64,000 nt of DNA from Hyaloraphidium curvatum (lineage: Eukaryota > Monoblepharomycota > Hyaloraphidiomycetes > Hyaloraphidiales > Hyaloraphidiaceae). The position numbers and the translations under genes were made by a program. The stretch lies in contig JAIVFI010000005.1 of NCBI GenBank assembly GCA_025558095.1, forward strand, positions 62,001 through 126,000, written 5' to 3'. Shown here piece after piece: positions 54,399-64,000 of this stretch (the stretch's first letter is position 1; each line of letters opens with the position of its first letter). The notes under the pieces were generated by a model, which searched no databases, was not told the DNA's origin, and saw nothing but the letters and a program-made list of their open reading frames with translations.

Positions 54399-56450
54399 CT
54401 ACATCTTGGCCGTTTCCCTAGCAAACGGTCCCGCACGCAGAGTGTACGCAAGGATCTTCTTTTCGTACTGCTCTGCGCTTTCGTCCGAGTCCTTTCCCGT
54501 GCTCTCTCCATCCTTCGCAACAGGAACTTCGATGCGCAACCTGTCTGGCACGTTCTTTGGCAGGGTGATCGAGACCGTCTTCTCGTCGCCCGAAACCTCG
54601 AACGGAACATTCACAGTCGTCGGCTCCACGTTCCAAGGGTGAGCCGATCCGTTACCACCGGCAACCAGCACCTCCACTTTGGCTCCAGGATTGCCCTTGA
54701 GCAGCTTCCCAAGCTTTGAAAAGCCGCGAATGCTCGCCTTTCCTTCGAGCGCATCCCCAAGAACGCCGAGGAAAACATAGTAGCCGCCGCCCGAAGCCGA
54801 TTTCGTCACGGCCTTGACGTCGCGTACCCCATCGGGCCCTTCAATGGTCCCGTCGGCCTCTCCGTCCCACCAAGGACGGGTGCCGTAGACGCCGGCGCCG
54901 TTGATTGCGAGCCACTGCCCAAGAACTCGTAGCCGGCGGCGCTGCAGCAGGGGAATGGAACCGTCCGCGCGGGGCCCGATGCCGAGAAGCAGATTGCCGT
55001 TCTTGGCGGAAATGTCCAGCAGGGAGTAAATCAGGCCGTGATAAGTGATCTGCGGGCTCTTTGTCAGTTTGACTTCGCAACAGTCGGTGAACCACGGACC
55101 TGATCCTTCTCCGTCTCGTTCCCGTTGTACCCGAACGAGTGACTGATACCCCGACACGTCTCCCACTTGCGACCCAGCGGCTTCGGAAAGCTCTGGTATT
55201 CGGGGCAGATGATGTCGCCGATCTTGCGCAGGAAAGATGCGGCACCGGATGAACCTGCACTCCGCGGCAGAGGGAAGAAACGGTCGTTGACGATGCCGTG
55301 CGGGACAGTCTGGTAGTACATGCCAAAGATGCCGTCAAGATCCGCGGGCGGCGATTTCGGGTAGCCTTAAAACCACCGCGCGTCAGACTGTACGTCAAGA
55401 AGCGTCCAACGTCACCCACCGATGTCGTTCCAAAGCACGGCCGGCTTGTACCTGGAAATTAGCTCCTTCAGATGCCCATCTGCCTGCTTCGCGTACTCGT
55501 CCGAACGAGGTGCGGCGGGCCACAGGTGCGTCTTGTCCATGGCAGGCTCAAAAGACCAATCGTAGCCTCCAGAATAGTACAAGCCCATGTCCATGCCGGG
55601 GATCTTGCGGACGGCATCGGTGAGCCTGCCCACGATATCGACCGCGACCGGCGGCGTTCCCGCGGGGATATGCGGGTTCGGGAGGTCCGAGGGGAAGAGG
55701 GTGAAGCCGTCGTGGTGCTTGGTCGTCAGGACCACATAGCGGAAACCCGAGCGGGCAAACAGTTCCGCCCATTCGTCCGGTTTCCACTTGGTGGAGACGC
55801 CGGCGTTGAACTCCTTGGCAAACTTGTAGTAATCGTAGTCCTCCCCATAGATCTCCTCGTGGTGCTTGGCCGTTGGCGAGCCAGGGATTCGCAGAGTGTG
55901 CAGATACCACTCCGAATAGGCATTGTTCGTGAACCACTTGCGCCAGTCGGCCGCAGGATCGAAGAAGTCAATCACGCCCTGAGCTGTGGTCGCCCACCCG
56001 GGCACCGAATACAGACCCCAGTGAATGAAGAGGCCGAGCTTGGAATCCTCGTACCAGCTGGTCTCCGGGCGCTTCGTCCGGCCAGGAAGGTTCTTGAAGT
56101 GCTCGTATCCAGACTCGTCCTGAGCACAGATAAGGCAAAAGAGTTGAAGAGAAGCAACGGAGACAATGAAGGAGAATGGCTGTTCAGCCGTCTGTCGGGA
56201 GACGTCCCGAAGCGATGCCCACCTGAACAGGCCCATTGTCCTTGGTTCGCAAGTCTGCGGACATTGGAAAGCCGGAATCTCCCAAGAGCAAGTGGCCGAT
56301 GAACAAAAGCAGCAGTAACGCGATGCCACGCGCGAGGGCACGCCTTGGGAAGGGGAGCCGGTGCAAGAGGCCTTGGAGCCGAGATTGAACCGAGCTACCG
56401 GCTCGAGAGCCTGTACCAAGCTTCGTCAAGGCACTGCCCCGCTGATACAT
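54399..56450 (-). CDS. GH29 alpha-L-fucosidase, membrane-anchored
   Basis: Exons 56223-56450, 55420-56119, 55100-55365 and 54399-55049 give 614 aa. A basic N-terminus and one hydrophobic helix (GIALLLLLFIGHLLLG) predict a type II membrane anchor. The catalytic domain has GLFIHWGLYSVPGWA, YVVLTTKHHDGFTLF, DMGLYYSGGYDWSF and LWNDIGYP, where Asp308 is the expected nucleophile, then DISAKNGNLLLGIGPRADG. GH29 enzymes release terminal L-fucose from glycans. The intron at 55366-55419 cuts directly after the nucleophile motif. The first intron (GTGGGC) was placed because it joins the anchor to the conserved domain in phase 0. Confidence 0.93.
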
Positions 56451-56602
56451 GCGGCGCCGGGAGCGCCGCCCGCAACGCGTTGAACTAGAGCGCCCTTTGG
56501 CTTGGAAGTCCCTTGCAACTTGCAACAACGGGGCCGCTTGGTCCCGAGCACTGCTTGCGTCACAGCAGGAGGCCGAGCTCGTTCTCCCGGACCGTCGCTA
56601 CC

Positions 56603-58346
56603 ATGGCAGATGCCACGTATAACACGCGGTCGCGCAAGGGCGGCGGCGGAGGGGCTCCGGTGGACACAGGGCCGCCCGTCGGTTGGGACTGCGACCATCC
56701 TCCTGGGGAAGCACCTGCACGCAAGCGGGCCAGGAAACACCGCGATGTGGCCGCTGGAGATCAAGTGGATACCGTGAGCACCGCTTTTGAGCTCATTTAG
56801 TGCTCAACTCATCGAGTGCCGCCCGCCGGTCGTCGCGGTTTCGCGCGTGGCTCCGAAACTTGCAGAACGAGATGGAGAGCGGAGTTCGCCTTCCCCCGGA
56901 GATTATCGCGAAGATAATCGAGTAAGAACGATTGAATGGCGTTCCCTCGGGCGCCTCCTAACGAGGGCCCGCCCAGCTTCGCTCTTCCGCCGTGCCGACT
57001 GCGGCCCGACTACATCCACCACACCGAGTGTATGTGTCCAGAGTGCTTTTGCTCCTGCGAGAAGAATCATGGACTGGCGGTGAAGCTCTGCCGAGTTAGC
57101 TTCGCCTTCTACGAACTTGCGCGGCGGCGGATATGGTCTTGCGTTGGCATCGACTGGTCGGGAAAGCGTCTTCAGACGCTGGTGAACGGGCTCAACAAGA
57201 AGGGAACCAAGGGACGGTCCCACCCGATCGCCGAAAGCCGTATGTTCTTCTTCCGGCCAATGGAGGGCAAGGCGCCCGACAAGGAGCTCATCACCAAGGT
57301 GCTCCCTCGATTCGAGGTGCTCACCAACCTGGACATCCCATTCTGCGCTTTTGATGGCTCCCGCTTCAAGTCCAAGGCTCTGGAGAGTCTGACCACCCTT
57401 CGTCTCCTTGGTCCGTTCTCGGGACCGCGCCTGACCGTGCGAGCCTTCCGGCGCATGCCTGCCCTCACGTCGCTTACCATCAGCGGCTCGCCCGTGGGGT
57501 TCACGGAGAAGCTCTCGGACGATCTGACGGCGAATATCCCCGAGAAGGTGGACGACCTGTATTTGGGTCCTTTCTACAGCGAGAACACTCACCCGTCGAC
57601 AATCGAGATCCCTTTCTTCGATCGGCATCTGAAGAGCGTGACGGAAAGGCTGCGGAACCTGACGATGCTGGCCGTTCGCAACTGCGTCACGCTGACGGAC
57701 GAGGCCCTGGGCGACGCGCTGGAGAAGTTTCATTCCCTGGAGGTGCTTGATCTTGGCTACTGCTACGCCGTGACGGACATTGGGTTCGGGCGGCTCTCCA
57801 CGAGCAAGCTGCGCATGCTGTTTCTCGACGGGGCTGTCAACCTGACGGACGAGTCTGTCGTTCCGGCTCTGGAAAAGAACACGGGCCTGGTGGAGCTGAA
57901 GCTCAACGCAACGCGGATCTCGGTAAGCCTGTCGCCGCCTTAGCTTTCGAGCTGTCGCTGATTCGCTCTGCTAGGATCGCTCCGTCGCAGCTATCGGCAA
58001 ACACCTGCCCCGTTTGGTCAACCTCCGCCTCGGCGAAACGGACATCTCGAGCCCGGCGCTCCGGGATCTTTTCTCCACGCCCCGGCCGTACGAGGTGCTC
58101 GACTTCATTCTCGTCGACGGCCTCGACGACGACGTGGTCCGCGCGATGGCGGGCAGCGTACACGCGCTCCGCATCGTCCTGCTGACGGACAATGCGAACT
58201 TGAGGCGGGTGGACACGCTGCTCTACCTCGTGTCGCGCTTCCGGGACACGCTGGAGGAGCTGTTCGTCCACTTGGAGATCGCGGACGATTACTTTGTCGA
58301 GGACGTCAAGAGACTGACACTGGGACGCTGTAAAGTTTACAGATGA
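56603..58346 (+). CDS. F-box / leucine-rich-repeat protein with Cys-rich F-box insert
   Basis: Exons 56603-56773, 56866-56921, 56977-57922 and 57975-58346 give 514 aa. A basic, Gly-rich start is followed by the F-box (RLPPEIIAKIID, then LAVKLCRVSFAFYELARRRIW). Between its two halves the model has CRLRPDYIHHTECMCPECFC, a cysteine cluster that could bind zinc. LRR units follow: LRLLGPFSG, LTMLAVRNCVTLTDEALGDA, LEVLDLGYCYAVTDIGFG, LRMLFLDGAVNLTDES and NLRLGETDISSPAL, of the AMN1/FBXL type. Likely SCF adaptor. The end is uncertain because the ORF closes soon after a repeat. Confidence 0.8.
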
Positions 58347-58470
58347 TGTGGTGCCGCAGGCGTGTAGTCGATTTTGAATGCATGGGATTTGTTTGCGACC
58401 AGCGTTTTGTGGCGGAGGGGCGGCGAGCGCCACGTCACCATCACTTCAGCACCTCCATCCGAAATCCGAA

Positions 58471-59254
58471 ATGTCGTCTCGCCTCGTTCGCATCGCGTTG
58501 CTCCGCCGCTTTCTCGTTTCTCCGCGCCCGCTCGTCCGCACCCTCCTCAACGAGCCGCCGACCCACGCAAAGCCGTCCGAAGTGGACCCAGACCGGAAGA
58601 AGGGCGCCCCGCGCAGCGGCGAGTCGTTCGTCGCCCCGGGCCTGCAGGACAAGCTGCTCGGTGGGCAGCCCGGAGACGGAGGCGGCGGTGACACCGGCGT
58701 GAGGGAGGGCGGCGCGGCGATCGGCGAGTCCAGCGGGACGGCCAAGAGTGCGTCTCCGCTCGCCTGGCGGCCTTTTGCATCCTGACTTCCCGGCGCTACA
58801 CTTTCCAACAGCTTGGTCGGACCCTTCGAGCGAGTACCCCGACGCTCCCGAGATCCCCCAGCCCGGCACCGGCGACGAAGCCACATTCCGGACGCCCCAC
58901 CCCGGATCCCGCGACATACCGCACGACTCGGGCACGGCAGGCCAGGTGCACGGCGACAAGATGGTAGCATCGCGGAGGTCTCGCTTTGCGGGGATGTCGG
59001 GGACGTCGTCCGGGTACATGTCAGTGCCTTGCGAGCCCGATCGATTTTTGCCGCAGGCTGATCCACGCTGCAGGGCCGACGAGGCGGAGATCGGAGCCGG
59101 AAGCACCGACGGATCGGGACGAATCGAGAGCCGGGAGGCAAAGGGGACCAAGGAGGCCATGGGCGACCCCGGTCAGCTGGGTGGCGTTGTCGAAGGCGGA
59201 GGCAGTGACGGGTTGGGAAGCCAAGGTGGGATGCGGGGCAAGGAGAGGGCGTGA
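58471..59254 (+). CDS. Unrecognised protein, probable mitochondrial targeting sequence
   Basis: Exons 58471-58747 and 58812-59254 give 239 aa. The start is rich in Arg and Leu without acids (MSSRLVRIALLRRFLVSPRP), fitting a mitochondrial presequence. The rest is Gly/Pro/Ser rich, with PSSEYPDAPEIPQPGTGDEA and HPGSRDIPHDSGTAGQVHG, a pattern that seems conserved-looking but which I cannot name. The first intron (GTGCGT) is well supported by frame. After GDKM (about 58965) the sequence looks less coding and a second intron with a different 3' end is possible. Confidence 0.5.
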
Positions 59255-59350
59255 TCCGAAGACGTGGTAGGCGGAGACATTTTGGATTGATGGCAACGAA
59301 GGCGCGCTTGTCCAAAGGCATCTCTTGTCCGCCGTAGCCCACAACTCCGC

Positions 59351-60776
59351 TCAGAAGATGCTCTTGCTGGCGCCGAGGGAAGTCTCCGACTTGAACCCCT
59401 CGGGAACCTCGCACAGGGGCAGCGTGATGGCCGACTCGGGGAACTGCTTCGGGTAGATGGACTTGTCGCCGGTCGGTGTGATGACGGCCTTGTTGTTGGC
59501 CTCCGGGTCCGCCAGGAGCCCGACAAACTCGTCGATCAGGTGGTCCATGTTGACCCAGCCGCCGAGCTGCTTGATGTGGCCGCCCATGAAAGGGGACTTT
59601 TCGACCTCCTCGGGCGGGGCGCGGAAGATGGGGGTCCTGGAAAGAGGAGAAGATTCAGGCTTCGTGAACGAAACGGAGCAGGCAAACAGCAACGACTCAC
59701 CAAACGTACTGCCTCGCCGCAAACATATGTACACACAGAAACGTAGTCGTGGAATAGTGGAGCGCCAAATCAGTGATGTGCTCAAAAAAGTGAAAGATCT
59801 ACCCACGCCAGGCGTGATCGTGTTGATTCGAATCTTGGCAAAGTTCTTGAACAAGGGGAACCCTTCCTTGGCCATCGACGAGACGTTGTGGGCAAAGTGG
59901 TTCAGGGCCTGCCGGCGGAAAAGGGTTCGTGAATAGAGATCATGGAAAGAGCAGCCCCAAACCCACGCATTTGCTCAGCCCGTAAACGGGGATGGGACAG
60001 GGAGCGTAGGCATAGTACGAGACCGTGAAGACGAGCACGCCGTCCCTCCCAGTGTCGTTCCAGTACTTTGCCGCCAGCCTCGCCGAGTAGAGCGGCGCGA
60101 TCAGGTTCAGCTTCAGGTCGTCCAGCCAGCCGTCGTGGAATCCGCCGACGGCGTCGTCCCACTGCAGGAAGGTGTTGCGGTCCGCGGGGGAACCGCCCTA
60201 ATCGCGAGCGTTACGCCGATCAGGTGAGGAAAGGTGGGCGAGGCGATCGTGCCCACCGAGTTGAGCACGAGCCCGTCGTAGCCCCCGAACTTCTCGATGG
60301 CGGTGTTGTGGAGCTTGACGCACTCCTCGTTGTTGGTCACGTCGGTCTCTGCGCGCGCCGTCAGGCACCGATATGGTCGGCCGAGCAGGTAGCCACGAGA
60401 ACGCACTGACGAACAGAAATTCCGATGCCGGGCGCCCGCTGATGGACGCGCAGTCCGCGACGGCCTTCTGGCCGTCGGCTTCGTTCCTGTTTGCGATCAC
60501 GACCTTGGCACCGAGCTTGGCGAGGCGGGTGACGAGCTGGAGGGCGAACACGGGACATTCGCGTCCGGAACAAAGCGAGCACGGGCAAAACAGCGTGAGG
60601 ACAACAAAGGAAACGCCAACCCGAAGTGGAAATCAAGTATCGGGGAAGAACGGGCGGGATAAGCGGCAGGCACTTCGACGCGGAGCGCGTCCTCTTACCG
60701 AGTATCCGATGCCCGTGGAACCTCCGGTCACAACGTAGACCTTCCCCTTCACGTTCTCCTCGTGCGGAACCGGCAT
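59351..60776 (-). CDS. Short-chain dehydrogenase/reductase with 8-nt microexon
   Basis: Seven exons (60699-60776, 60407-60536, 60257-60348, 59967-60197, 59807-59908, 59701-59708, 59351-59636) give 308 aa. Cofactor motif VYVVTGGSTGIGYS; AKVVIANRNE with Arg suggesting NADPH; FVKTDVTNNEE; LVLNSGG in place of NNAG; YGLSK (Tyr172, Lys176); then INTITPGYVWTPIF. The PGYVWTP join needs the 8-nt exon. The Ser-Gly in place of Ala-Gly in the NAG motif is unusual. About 90 extra C-terminal residues follow the core. The substrate is unknown. It is divergent from the sugar dehydrogenase-like gene. Confidence 0.87.
59701..59708 (-). other. 8-nt microexon
   Basis: TACGTTTG on the minus strand, flanked by GAGGCAG upstream and GTGAGTCG downstream. 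It supplies Tyr, Val and two-thirds of Trp in PGYVWTP and is the only join I found that gives the SDR consensus with both neighbours in phase. Skipping it leaves the flanking exons out of frame. Confidence 0.7.
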
Positions 60777-61239
60777 TCTGACGTGTCGTAGGAGGTTGTC
60801 AGAGGTTGTCAGGCACGTTTTTGTTGCGGTGTCTCCCGGTGGTTCGCCACAGTCGCCGACGGCGCCGCCCGCCGCCAACAAAGGGCCGGACGGGGCGGGC
60901 ACATCAAAACGGATCCATCAGAGCACCGGTATCAAATTCATGAGCACATCAACGCATTTGTTATCCCGATCCGGATCCGGCGTTGATCCATCTGGCCAAT
61001 CGATGCTTCCTCAAATTCCGCAACACGTCAAGGCCGACAGTCCGCGGCCATCCAGTCATGCTACTAATCAGAATGTGCTGATTTTCCTCTTGGAACCCGC
61101 GCTGTCGCCCTCGGTGGACGTTTATGTCGTTGCGCACGATCTCGGGGCCTGCGGAAAGGCGGGCGGGTGCAAGGGCGCAGCGCGAATCAGCGAAGAGAAC
61201 CGCCAACTTCCATCGGCCCCCCTGCCCTCCCTGGACGCG
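60777..61239. promoter_or_regulatory. Divergent intergenic region
   Basis: 463 bp between the SDR start (minus) and the sugar dehydrogenase-like start (plus). The downstream frame stays open through it, with an ATG at 60941, but that leader has no signal-peptide character. I see no repeat or RNA gene. Confidence 0.4.
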
Positions 61240-62703
61240 ATGGCACCGCTCCTCCTCGCCATCGCGGCGGCGGCCACCCTCCCGCTGCTCGCCCTGCCCG
61301 GGCCGGCGTCAGCGTTCCAGGCGCTGCCCGTCAACTCGTCCCAATACGTTCTGGCCGGCGGCCTCTCCGTCGGCCGCATCTACACCGGCCTCGCCGGCGC
61401 CCGTGGGCTCACCAAGGACCCGCTGAGCGATGGCATTCTGGTGCTCGCGCGGGACACCCGCACCGTGGCCTGCCTGTTCGCCAACCGCACCGACCCCGTG
61501 CTCGCCGTGAACTTCACCGGCCTCGACCCGGCGCCGAACCACGGCATCGCCGTGGACCCCTCGCGCGGGCACATCTACATCTCCTCGCCAGACGCCGTGT
61601 ACCGCTACCCGTGGCAGGGCTGCACCGGCAGCCTCCCGATCTCCTCGCCCCCCGTCAGGGTGGTCTATGGCATCCCGCCAAACGGCCACTTCACGCGCAC
61701 CCTCGAGATCGACCCCGGCCTGCAGACCTTCCTGTATCTCTCGGTCGGCAGCTACGGCAACCTCGTCGCCGGACCGAACCGATCCATCCTGTACCGCTAC
61801 CCGCTGAGCGCCGTTGCCAACATCACCGACTCTTCCTCCGCCCTGCCCTTCCCGCAGGGCGCCGAGGTCGTCGCCACCGGCCTCCGCAACAGCGTCGGCG
61901 TCCGGTTCGGCCCGGGCGGCATCTGGACCGTCGAGAACGGCGCGGACGACCTCGAGCGCGCCGACATCGGCGGCGACATCCACGTCGACAACCCCGGGGA
62001 GGAGATCAACATCGTACCCCTCCCCAACGGCACCAAAGTCCCGGACTACGGCTTCCCCGGCTGCTTCAGCGAGTTCATCCTGCCCGCGCCCTACACCGGC
62101 TTCCGGGGGCAGCAGTGGTCCATCTCGGGCCCCGAATCCACCGCCTCGGCGGCCGCCGACGCCGCGTGCCGCGACCCCTCCCGCAACGTGCCCCCGATCT
62201 ATTTGCTCCCCCCGCACGTCGCCCCGCTCGACGTGGCCATCGCCGACTCCGCAGCGGGCAAGTTCCAGCCCGGGGACGTGCTCGTCTCGGCGCGCGGGAG
62301 CTGGAACCGCCCGCAGCCGCAGGGCTACGCTCTTTATTTGATCCGCGGATTGGCCGCCACCCCCATGGCGCAGAGGGCGCGATACGAGCTGCTCTTCGGC
62401 GAGGCCAACGTCGCGGGGTGCACCAGTTCGGCAAACAGGAACCGGTGCCTGCGCCCCGTGGGCGTGGTGCTTGACAAGGAAGGGGGGGTGTGGGTCAGCA
62501 TGGATTCGGTGGGGCAGGTGGTCCGCCTGGTGCCCGACGCGGGGGCGGCGGGGATCCAGGCGGTGCAGAGCGGGGAGGGGTGGATCCAGAATTCGTCTTC
62601 CGTCGTAACCACGACGAGGCCGAGCGGGGCGGGGAGGGGCGGGGTGTGTCTGATCGCGGCGGTCGGCGCGATCGCCGGCGCGCTGGCGGCCGCCCTGCTA
62701 TGA
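61240..62703 (+). CDS. Secreted sorbosone/glucose dehydrogenase-like beta-propeller protein
   Basis: One exon, 487 aa. Signal peptide LLLAIAAAATLPLLALPGPASA; then propeller blades like soluble quinoprotein sugar dehydrogenases: DGILVLARD, NHGIAVDPSRGHIYIS, VVATGLRNSVGVRFGPGG then WTVENGADD (GSDH signature), DVLVSARGSWNR and LRPVGVVLDKEGGVWVSMD. A Ser/Thr-rich stretch and a C-terminal hydrophobic end (CLIAAVGAIAGALAAALL) suggest a GPI anchor. Whether it binds PQQ is not decided by sequence. ATG 61240 is chosen for the signal peptide; the frame is open upstream. No intron. Confidence 0.88.
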   Translation: MAPLLLAIAAAATLPLLALPGPASAFQALPVNSSQYVLAGGLSVGRIYTGLAGARGLTKDPLSDGILVLARDTRTVACLFANRTDPVLAVNFTGLDPAPNHGIAVDPSRGHIYISSPDAVYRYPWQGCTGSLPISSPPVRVVYGIPPNGHFTRTLEIDPGLQTFLYLSVGSYGNLVAGPNRSILYRYPLSAVANITDSSSALPFPQGAEVVATGLRNSVGVRFGPGGIWTVENGADDLERADIGGDIHVDNPGEEINIVPLPNGTKVPDYGFPGCFSEFILPAPYTGFRGQQWSISGPESTASAAADAACRDPSRNVPPIYLLPPHVAPLDVAIADSAAGKFQPGDVLVSARGSWNRPQPQGYALYLIRGLAATPMAQRARYELLFGEANVAGCTSSANRNRCLRPVGVVLDKEGGVWVSMDSVGQVVRLVPDAGAAGIQAVQSGEGWIQNSSSVVTTTRPSGAGRGGVCLIAAVGAIAGALAAALL

Positions 62704-62930
62704 GACCAACGGGGGGATCTGGATATCGTTGGATGCGAACTATCTGCACTGTTTATGAACTATAGAGCCGATCATCGTTTGCCACAGCACGTTGGCCCGT
62801 ACGGCGTGCCGGGACGCCGGGTAAACAGACGAACCAAAGCTCCGCTGCTGCCCCCCAACAGCATCCTGCAAGCCCGGGAGCGGGCGCACGAATCCTGCCC
62901 GTCCACTCCGCGTGCTGCTCGAGGGCCACG

Positions 62931-64000
62931 ATGCAGGCCGTCAGGCTCCACGGTCCCCGCGACGTCCGCCTGGACACGGACGTGCCCGACCCCGGGCCGC
63001 CGGGGCCGGGGCAGGTGCTCGTCGCCCCGCGGCGGGTCGGGATCTGCGGCAGCGACATACACATCTGGAAATCGGACGTGGGTCCTTCCCCCGTCGCTTT
63101 CCGGGCACGGGTCTGATCCCGCGGCGTTCCGCAGTACGGCGAGATCCCCGCCTCCGCGATGCCCTTCCGGATGGGTCACGAAGCCTCGGGGGTCGTGCAG
63201 GCCGTCGGCGAGGGCGTGGAGGGGTTCGCCGTGGGGGACAGGGTGGCGGTGGAGCCCATGAGCATGGACCTCCTCGCCGAGCGCTTCCTGATCCCGGCAA
63301 CCCGGCTCCACAAGATGGCTGACAGCGTGAGCTTCGAGGAGGGCGCCATGTGCGAGCCCCTGGCGGTGTCGTACAGGGCGGTCAACCTCGCGGGGGTGAA
63401 GGAGGGCGACAACGTGCTGGTCATCGGCGCCGGACCGATCGGGCTGTTGGCCTTGGTGGCTGCCAAGGCGCGGAAGCCGGCGCGGGTGGTGGTCGCGGAC
63501 GTGAAGCAGGGGCGGTTGGAGACGGCGGAAAAGTTCGGCGCGGACGGGCTGGCGGACACGGCGGGGCTGGAACCCGCCGAGGCGGCCGGGAAATGCGCCG
63601 CGGCGTTCGACGGGAAGCCGATCGACGTGGTGATCGATGCGGCAGGGCACGCGTCGACGGTGGATGCGGCGTGCATCGCGGTCAAGCCGAGGGGGGTGGT
63701 GGTGCTGGTCGGCATCGCGACGATCAAGGGGGAGTTCAACTACAGTGGGTGCCCCGCCGCCGGACCGCGCTTGGAAGCCGGCTGAACCCGGTTCGGCTCG
63801 CAGTGAGGCTGGTCCAGAAGGAGGTCGACCTCCGCGGCTCCTTCGCCTACCGCGATAGGGACTACGCAGACTCGCTTGCGCTCATGGCCGAGGGCAAGGT
63901 GGACATCAAGGCGCTGGCCTCCCACGTGGTGGACATGGCGGATGCCCAGAAGGCGTACGGGTGGTGCGAAAAGGGCGAGGACGACGAGGGCAAGGCCGTG
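62931..64000 (+). CDS. Medium-chain polyol (sorbitol/xylitol-type) dehydrogenase, partial
   Basis: Exons 62931-63077, 63135-63744 and 63804 onward; the frame is open at the window end, so the 3' end is missing. [16 protein letters not shown] gives the catalytic-zinc Cys and the SDIH motif, [11 protein letters not shown] the GHE motif, and [36 protein letters not shown] and [19 protein letters not shown] the Rossmann part; the Asp in VVADV implies NAD. Missing is the usual structural-zinc loop: GDRVAVEP is followed within about 20 residues by IPATRLHKM, where relatives have some 30 more residues with four cysteines. Both introns start GTGGGT. Confidence 0.92.

Noticed and set aside
60796..61239. 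N-terminal extension of the sugar dehydrogenase-like protein
   Set aside because: The frame is open but the ATG at 61240 is followed immediately by a strong signal peptide, which would be internal if the extension were used.
61167..62474. 435-codon plus-strand frame and a 302-codon minus-strand frame (61309-62217)
   Set aside because: Both overlap the sugar dehydrogenase-like gene in other frames, are Arg/His/Pro- or Gly/Val-rich and have no recognisable motif.
1..64000. CRISPR arrays, insertion sequences, transposon ends, rRNA, tRNA genes
   Set aside because: I saw no spaced repeats, terminal inverted repeats with a transposase, or cloverleaf-like sequence. A tRNA scan was not possible here, so a missed tRNA in the longer gaps cannot be excluded.

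Overview
The window looks like nuclear DNA of a GC-rich, intron-rich fungus. The evidence is a family-1 chitin synthase, a C2H2 regulator with a fungal-type regulatory domain, an Acinus (exon-junction) homologue, mitochondrial carriers, a cytosolic-type tryptophanyl-tRNA synthetase and dozens of very short introns (about 45-100 bp). An early-diverging (chytrid-like) fungus is my best guess. It rests on the unusual gene mix (PPK2-type kinase, DUF4436 protein, enlarged F-box set) and is not proven. No CRISPR array, insertion sequence, rRNA or tRNA was seen. All spliced models were built by hand from GT-AG (rarely GC-AG) signals, frame closure and family alignment; internal arithmetic closes for every multi-exon model, but no transcript data were available.

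Layout. 0-9 kb: the end of an unrecognised gene at the left edge, a YghU/Ure2-like glutathione transferase, a secreted cysteine-module protein, a histidine phosphatase, a TDA3-like FAD oxidoreductase, a TMEM42-like membrane protein and an orphan. 9-18 kb: a multipass membrane protein, an F-box protein, a PPK2-type polyphosphate kinase, a mitochondrial phosphate carrier and an Acinus homologue. 18-27 kb: two paralogous F-box genes in inverted orientation flank a mucin-like metalloprotease, a SpoU-type RNA methyltransferase and a Rossmann-like protein. 27-40 kb: a zinc-finger regulator, a monocarboxylate-type transporter, a glutathione transferase, a DUF900 hydrolase, a membrane protein, an SDR dehydrogenase and a calcium-regulated mitochondrial carrier. 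40-52 kb: another glutathione transferase, a chromate transporter, an OsmC protein, a CYP52-like P450, the chitin synthase and a DUF4436 protein. 52-64 kb: tryptophanyl-tRNA synthetase, a membrane-anchored GH29 fucosidase, an F-box/LRR protein, an orphan, a second SDR, a sorbosone/glucose dehydrogenase-like propeller and a polyol dehydrogenase cut by the right edge.

How the genes work together. As expected of a eukaryote, most neighbours are unrelated. A loose theme between 32.8 and 46.5 kb is detoxification (two glutathione transferases, chromate transporter, OsmC, P450). Genes are tightly packed: convergent pairs end 36-109 bp apart and at least one divergent pair shares a 95 bp promoter.

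The most unusual signals are in gene architecture. GTGGG is the commonest intron start. An 8-nt microexon lies in one SDR. A phosphate-carrier intron reads best with a TT rather than GT donor. The P450 appears to use GC-AG introns. A run of phase-0 exons, including two near-identical 75-nt ones, builds a Thr-rich stalk on a metalloprotease. A polyol dehydrogenase lacks its structural-zinc loop.
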